Source: Thamnocephalis sphaerospora (lineage: Eukaryota > Zoopagomycota > Zoopagomycetes > Zoopagales > Sigmoideomycetaceae). From it: DNA of 20,085 bases. The stretch lies in NCBI GenBank assembly GCA_003614735.1, contig KZ992702.1, positions 1 through 20,085 on the forward strand. The letters are read 5' to 3'. The notes under the pieces are model-generated. The model worked only from the letters and a program-made list of their open reading frames with translations, ran no database searches and was not told the DNA's origin. Position 1 is the stretch's first letter. Every line of letters begins with the position of its first letter. Below are positions 17,427 to 20,085 of this stretch, one piece after another. A program made the position numbers and the translations under genes.

Positions 17427-20025
17427 ATGGACGTGGACACGGTCATGACCGACGCTACAGCTGCAGCCACGCCCGAGCGTCGACCGGCAAAGACAAAGGA
17501 GGAGCGTCTGGCGGAAAAAGCACGCAAGGTAAGCGCCTCACTAGCTTGCTGGCGCGGGTTGCTAGCAAAGGCCGCAACTCATAAACACGCTCTTGTACGG
17601 ACAACAGCTGGAGGAGAAGCAACGCAAAGAACAGGAGCGAGAGGAGCTGCGGCTGAAGCGCGAAGCAGAAAAGGCGGAAAAGGAAGCCGAACGCGAAGCA
17701 CTGCGGCTACAGCGCGAAGCAGAAAAAGCTGCGCGAGAAGCGGAAAAGGCTGAGCGTGAAGCTGAGCGTCAGGCAAAGCGCGAAGCAAAGCAGGCCGAAA
17801 AGGAGGCAAAACAGGCCGAGAAGGAGGCCGAGAAGGAGGCTAAAGAGGCCGAACGACGCGAAAAGGTACGCGCACCGCTGGTATGAGCTGGTTTATATTC
17901 GTTTGCGCTAACTAGATACACTGGTTGCATTAGGAAGAGGCAGACCGCCGTAAACAACAGGTATGTATGCGCAACGTGCAGACACGCAGTGTGTATGCTG
18001 AGAGTGGTGCTTGTCCATGTACTAGGCACAAAAGCGCATCTTTTCCTTCTTTGAGCCTCAGGCCAAGAAGAAGCAATGTATTGTGCAGCGTGTGGATGGT
18101 AAGCATCCTTGCTCTTGTTGAACCATCGGTGCATACATTCACTCACATTTGCAGCAGACTCGGCCAGCGACTTTGAGCGGTTCTTTCGACCATTTAGCGT
18201 CAAAGCAGATGCGGTTCTTGCACCGTGGAATCGCTTTGCACGACCGGTACGCGACACGCTGGATCAGCAGATGCGCAATGCCGTACTTTCTCAAGGCAAG
18301 TCTACGCACAGTCAGCGCATGTACTGTGTCAATGAACGCTAACACGGTACTATATCGTAGATCCGCTCAAAGACTGGATTGCCGCAGCCCGGCGTCGGCA
18401 TAAAGTGAACCACGCTGGTACTTTGGCTGCCACTGACAGCGCGACCCTTGTAAGCAAAAAAGAAGACGATGCGCAAACAGTCGACATGGACACGGATATG
18501 AGCGAGGTTGCTGCAAGTGAGCCTGCATCACAGACTCGGCCAACATTGAGGATGAAGCTACTGCAATTTTCGGAAAATGTTCGGCCTGGATACTTTGGTT
18601 AGTTTTGTAGCATGTGCGATGGAAGCAGAGCGGCTCATCTTGCAGCGGATTAGGAACATGGTCAAAGCATAGCAGTATCATCACCGGACGCCGTGCCTTG
18701 GCACGCGACACGCTACTGCTGGACTATGACGTGGATAGCGAAGCAGAGTGGGAGGCCGACAAGGAGGGCGAGGAATGCCACAGCGATGAGGAAGATGACG
18801 ATGACGATGACGAGCCTCGCAGCAGCCGTGGTGCATTCGATGTGGATGCAGATGAAGAGGTGTGTGTGTGTACATGCGTGTGCCGCATGCACATCATTGC
18901 CAACCCTTGGACACTAACAAATGGTCGCCATGTCAGGATGACTGGCTGGTTCCGCATGGATATCTTTCTGAAGATGAATACGCTGACAACGATGACGAGG
19001 ACGGCGACAACACGCGTGAAAGCGATGCAGCAGTGCCACATACGTCGAATCAAGGTGTGTTGCTGCTATGTTACTGCTGTTATCTGCCCGCTTAATCGGC
19101 TCACGCACGCGTCAATTACGCACCAGGCGCTGCAAACCGACTGGATCACGCTTTGGCAAGAGCACGGGTAAGCGTCCTTTTTTGCGCAAGCACAGTCGCG
19201 GCATGCACTTATCAGCGCAAACAACTTGCCAGCCGCGTATTATCCAGCCACTGGTGCCGGTCATTATTGGTCCGCTCTTTGCTGGCACAGCAGAGTTTCC
19301 GGCCGATTTTAAGCGAATGCGCATGGCCGTCTTTCATGGTGAGCGTATGTGTTGCCAGCATACCCGAATCACCAAGCTAACCCACTTGGCAAGATGGGCC
19401 GCTGGCGTCCATGGATCCGTTCAGCTCACCAAAAGCCGACGACACCGAATCAAGTTCATCTAATGCAAAGCGGAAGCAGGCATCTGCCAAAAAGATGTTT
19501 CCAGATGCCGAGCTGGCACAGCTGGTGCGGGTAAGTTGCCATCCACTGCTGCAGTGATCTGGCAGTCGATGAACAGCGCTGACGTTCACGGTGACAGCGT
19601 GTCCATGGCTCTTCGCTAAGCATGCCCAAGCTGATTGATGAGCTGAAAGAAGCGTGAGTGGTTTGCACTGGTTGGCGCAAGCGTGCACACCAGCTGACAG
19701 CTGCATGGCGTTGCTAGTTATCCGGACGTGTCTAAACGCCAGCTGGAAGAAAAGATTCGGGAGATTGCTACAAAGGCCAAGCCACCCGCCTCATCGGTAG
19801 GCAGCGGAGACGTGGCAGTAGACAATGACCGTGCACAACGCTTACCTAATGGCTTGCATCGCGTAGAAACTGCTTTGGCGGGTGCGCCAGGAGATCATCG
19901 CTGAGCTAGGCGTAGTGCTGACGTCGCCATTTGAGCAACAGCCGCCGCTGTCCGGTGTTTCCAACACCGCTGCCTCATCATCCACACCCTCTGATACAGC
20001 CACACCAGCAGGCGCCAGCATTTGA
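17427..20025 (+). CDS. CAC1: Chromatin assembly factor 1 large subunit (p150/Cac1/Rlf2)
   Basis: Fourteen exons: 17427-17528, 17608-17865, 17934-17960, 18026-18098, 18155-18295, 18361-18597, 18654-18859, 18937-19054, 19127-19167, 19233-19338, 19394-19530, 19598-19653, 19718-19796, 19867-20025; 579 aa; introns 55-79 nt. Order: short N-terminus; long K/E/R-rich KER helix (about 25-129) that binds DNA; PIP box QKRIFSFF (131-138) for PCNA; MKLLQFSENVRPGYFGTWSK with GRRALARDTLLLDYDVDSEAEWE, the CAF1A core; acidic ED domain (DEEDDDDDDE); DDWLVPHGYLSEDE; QPLVPVIIGPLF; C-terminal winged helix (DAELAQLVRRVHGSSLSMPKL, KRQLEEKIREIA, KLLWRVRQEIIAELG). It deposits H3-H4 at replication forks. Intron 5 is GC-AG. 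The exon 5 acceptor is a CAGCAG tandem. Exon 9 is the least certain. Confidence 0.93.
18296..18360 (+). other. GC-AG intron in CAF-1
   Basis: Donor TCAAG|GCAAGT, branch point CTAAC at about 18339, acceptor ATCGTAG, 65 nt. It joins AVLSQ to DPLKDW across a split Asp codon. The GT two bases into the intron gives the wrong frame, so the GC donor is required. Confidence 0.85.
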
Positions 20026-20085
20026 TCAGCGCTGTTCGCCAGCCAAGATGCCCCCACCATGCCTATATATTCGCGTGCACGCGCA

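Noticed and set aside
17769-18257. A 162-codon ORF antisense to CAF-1
   Set aside because: It mirrors the Lys/Glu-rich repeat coding of the KER helix and crosses introns; a shadow of the real gene.
1305-19115. ACGCGT hexamers throughout the window as cell-cycle sites
   Set aside because: They occur about a dozen times, many inside coding exons, so only the cluster in the RTT109/CAF-1 promoter was kept.
19168-19195. A 28-nt intron in CAF-1
   Set aside because: Too short, and it forces a weak donor upstream; the acceptor at 19232 gives 65 nt with consistent phases.
1-20085. tRNA genes, transposons, CRISPR arrays or bacterial operons
   Set aside because: No B-box-like tRNA pattern, inverted-repeat element, transposase, reverse transcriptase or repeat-spacer array was seen on either strand.

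Overview
The window looks like intron-rich nuclear DNA of a fungus, probably an early-diverging lineage (Zoopagomycota/Mucoromycota grade); the species cannot be told from the sequence. Reasons: a KAT11/Rtt109-type histone acetyltransferase, a fungal-type SAM methyltransferase-fold protein, QRI7, and about 41 introns. In my reconstruction all introns are 55-92 nt, and many carry a CTAAC/CTNAY branch point shortly before the acceptor. There are no operons, ribosome-binding sites, tRNAs, CRISPRs or transposon genes that I can see.

Layout. 1-2033 has no supportable complete gene; a possible terminal exon touches the left edge. 2034-3590 (+) is a putatively N-myristoylated methyltransferase-like protein with a degenerate SAM site. 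3777-5202 (-) is mitochondrial QRI7, the tRNA t6A synthesis enzyme. 5357-6348 (+) is the ERAD ubiquitin-conjugating enzyme UBC7, with an 11-nt microexon. 6413-11160 (-) is a full-length Dicer of 1485 aa. 11790-14046 (-) is a conserved-looking protein with a polyQ tract and an Ig-like (He_PIG-type) C-terminal domain. 14599-15781 (+) is a conserved-looking protein of unknown function. 15851-17278 (-) is RTT109, the H3K56 acetyltransferase. 17427-20025 (+) is the large subunit of chromatin assembly factor 1 (CAC1/p150), in 14 exons.

The genes mostly alternate in convergent and divergent pairs with short gaps: 186 bp between the stops of the methyltransferase and QRI7 genes, 154 bp between the QRI7 and UBC7 starts, 64 bp between the UBC7 and Dicer stops, 69 bp between the 328-aa gene and RTT109 stops, and 148 bp between the RTT109 and CAF-1 starts.

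The most striking arrangement is RTT109 divergent from CAF-1. The first makes H3K56ac and the second deposits that histone at replication forks, so writer and chaperone share one 148-bp promoter. That promoter carries overlapping MCB-like and SCB-like motifs and an E2F-like motif. The other window-wide signal is splicing: four of about 41 introns need a GC donor (GC-AG) to keep conserved protein sequence in frame, and several exons are very small (11, 26, 27, 28 and 31 nt). All exon models are hand-derived from frame continuity, splice motifs and family conservation; none was checked against RNA.
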